Source: Bradyrhizobium ottawaense (lineage in GTDB: Bacteria; Pseudomonadota; Alphaproteobacteria; Rhizobiales; Xanthobacteraceae). Taken from it: a stretch of DNA of 64,000 nucleotides. Below the pieces are notes generated by a model. It made no database searches. It was not told the DNA's origin and saw nothing but the letters and a program-made list of their open reading frames with translations. The translations under genes and the position numbers were made by a program. Within the stretch, counting starts at the first letter, position 1, and every line of letters begins with the position of its first letter. Where the stretch lies: contig NZ_LT629693.1 in the NCBI RefSeq assembly GCF_900099825.1, forward strand, positions 4,971,001 through 5,035,000, read 5' to 3'. Shown here piece by piece: positions 63,601 to 64,000 of this stretch.

Positions 63601-64000
63601 TCGGTCGGATGGGGCAACCACTCGATGCCGACGTGGCGCAAAAAGTCGAGGCCACCGGCGACCGCACGATCTGTCCGATCAAGCGTCGTATAGAGCGTCA
63701 TGCGAAGGCGGGTAACTGCCCCTCGGTCAGCAACAGTCTCCGCGCGATCGTAAAGTGTGGACAGTCTGTTACCCGCCGCCTCAAGGTCCCCGGTCAAATA
63801 CTCGCACTCAGCTCGGTCCAACTCGATCTCAAAATTCAGGCGATAGCAATGATCCCAGGTTTCCACGGAGAGCAACGACGCGCTACCGGCCACGAAATAT
63901 CTCAACGCTGCCCTGTAGGCGGTTGAAGCCTTGGAACGTCTGCCGGCCGTCAAATTTAACCGGGCCACTTGCTGACGTTCTGATGGCGTTTCAATCAAGT
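60621..64000 (-). CDS. C-terminal part of a giant AAA/TPR-GAF-PAS sensor histidine kinase (runs off window)
   Basis: At least 1125 residues are visible; the N-terminus lies beyond the window. Residues ~1-560 are helical repeats, as in the TPR-like part of AAA-ATPase/kinase fusions. A GAF domain follows at ~590-740 (RIMVIAVEHAGADRGLLILS; SLTCLPLIKQSHLVGALYLE) and a PAS domain at ~765-890. The HisKA helix carries the phospho-His in FAASIAHELSQPLMAI. The HATPase domain has QVLLNLIANAIDAMAE, VEDSGTGVD and EGMGMGLAICRSIVEVHGG. Intact relatives are ~1700-1900 aa and start with a kinase-like and AAA module; that part is not seen here. Confidence 0.88.
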   Translation of the reverse strand, partial: LIETPSERQQVARLNLTAGRRSKASTAYRAALRYFVAGSASLLSVETWDHCYRLNFEIELDRAECEYLTGDLEAAGNRLSTLYDRAETVADRGAVTRLRMTLYTTLDRTDRAVAGGLDFLRHVGIEWLPHPTDDEVDRELARMWQLLAERRIEGLIDLPLMKDPELLATVDVLAEFLAPATFTDNNLFDLAVLRMTNLSLQHGNCDASACAYALLNIVLGLGHGEHRAALRFGQLGCDLVDKRGLDRFKAKVYTFFGTFVLPSAMHYSCSRAMLKRAVDAATATGDLTYVAYSLRSLVANIMASGEPLADIEQEVDQALLFMRGAKFGLAADSLVAQLIFIRTLRGQRLDRNLFLEIDGDERGFERRLNEGGSRLTVAAARYYIYKLQEHFFAGDISAAVAVIARAHNVIWSTRHFLEIVDYHFYSALILVATCESVPAEQRQLTIEAIEAHRRQIAKWADGCSANHAHREALIAAELANLDGRESDAMRLYEEAIKSARENGFVQNEGIASELAAKFYQTRGAGKAAKGYLWLARLCYDRWGASHKVQQLDALHPDLTEGRPAGDFRPAPSLEHVDLAAVIETSQAVSEEIVLDRLIERIMVIAVEHAGADRGLLILSVDGDVRIEAEAEIVRGAVQVAFRSERVSSTELCEPILRYVVRTQESILLDDASANGHFVEDDYIRRNCVRSLTCLPLIKQSHLVGALYLENRLATHVFAPERITVLRVLASQAAISLENARLYSDLKNTEARLQASLDEMQMHVSLIENSSDFIGYLPTKGRDSYINAGGRRLVGIELDADISEVQISDLRPAQEDQRYIEEIHPALVRDGRWTGERNLRHFKTNAPIPVLQNLFYIIDKQTGEKKGIASICKDITEQQQAEEALRKAHADLAQVAQRTTMGQFAASIAHELSQPLMAIVTSAETCLLRLKKDQPEIEKARSAAERVVRDGHRASEVIRSVRALLKRASPGIDRFDANQAIRDVVDLTRTRIRQLSIALDLNLAGTATVIGDRGQLQQVLLNLIANAIDAMAEIMDRKRLLRIETQEVEPGSLTIRVEDSGTGVDPDKSSQIYDAFFTTKPEGMGMGLAICRSIVEVHGGRLWVEQRRPNGSIFSFTIPTATGLQK

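Noticed and set aside
1..64000. CRISPR array
   Set aside because: No regularly spaced repeats with unique spacers were seen; the tandem repeats at 10.65 and 11.2 kb are contiguous and too short.

Overview
The window looks like chromosome of a high-GC alphaproteobacterium of the Bradyrhizobium/Rhodopseudomonas/Afipia group (Nitrobacteraceae). This rests on codon use, the tRNA 3'-end sequences, the FAKATADK-type palindromic repeat, and the gene families (SorAB, FCD-type GntR, NMT1-type and Opp/Dpp-type ABC systems, an AAA/GAF/PAS histidine kinase with a FixJ-like receiver). No rRNA, CRISPR array or complete tRNA was seen. The left ~35 kb is accessory DNA made of several inserted blocks; the right ~28 kb is mostly ordinary metabolic operons, with a further island edge near 58 kb.

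0-16 kb: a periplasmic arylsulfatase is followed by a group II intron with its reverse transcriptase, which lies beside a short chromosomal repeat also present at 7.47 kb. Next come a CHAT-domain (caspase-like) protease and a one-TM protein. Then follows a compact leftward integrative element: two uncharacterised genes, a terminase-small-subunit-like gene and its partner, a ~0.9 kb iteron-rich origin-like region, a Prim-Pol/helicase, a 105-aa protein, an AlpA/excisionase-like HTH and a tyrosine recombinase. The recombinase abuts a tRNA-Glu(CTC) 3' half at 15.9 kb. The gene order resembles a phage satellite with a possible defence gene pair as cargo.

16-24 kb: degenerate 3' ends of further tRNAs (Lys-, Ser- and Gln-like) precede a cassette flanked by ~205-bp diverged direct repeats. 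It carries a divergent aspartokinase and an amino-sugar/murein-recycling set: SIS deaminase, murQ, GlcNAc kinase and nagA. nagA carries an exact 39-bp in-frame tandem duplication at its active-site loop.

24-34 kb: a zone of gene decay. It holds an ImmA/IrrE protease, a frameshifted IS transposase that truncates a DUF983 gene, a GntR-cytochrome c chimera, a frameshifted methyltransferase and a formaldehyde dehydrogenase stub. Intact genes here are a di-haem peroxidase, an FMN reductase, a thermostable-haemolysin-family protein and an AraC regulator.

34-48 kb: aquaporin, catalase with divergent OxyR, two small secreted proteins sharing a duplicated upstream region, the SorAB sulfite dehydrogenase, and a complete Opp/Dpp-type transporter next to a serine beta-lactamase-like hydrolase.

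48-58 kb: an internally deleted IS1182-like element with intact 18-bp inverted ends. It is followed by a catabolic cluster: GntR, a 5'-truncated amidohydrolase, an NMT1-type ABC transporter, an arylmalonate-decarboxylase-like enzyme, an epimerase, an SDR and a hydantoinase. This fits uptake and breakdown of a cyclic amide or malonate-type compound, by inference only.

58-64 kb: a second group of tRNA 3' halves (Arg-ACG, fMet, Arg-CCG) beside a twice-frameshifted integrase, then a receiver protein and the C-terminal part of a giant sensor kinase that runs off the window.
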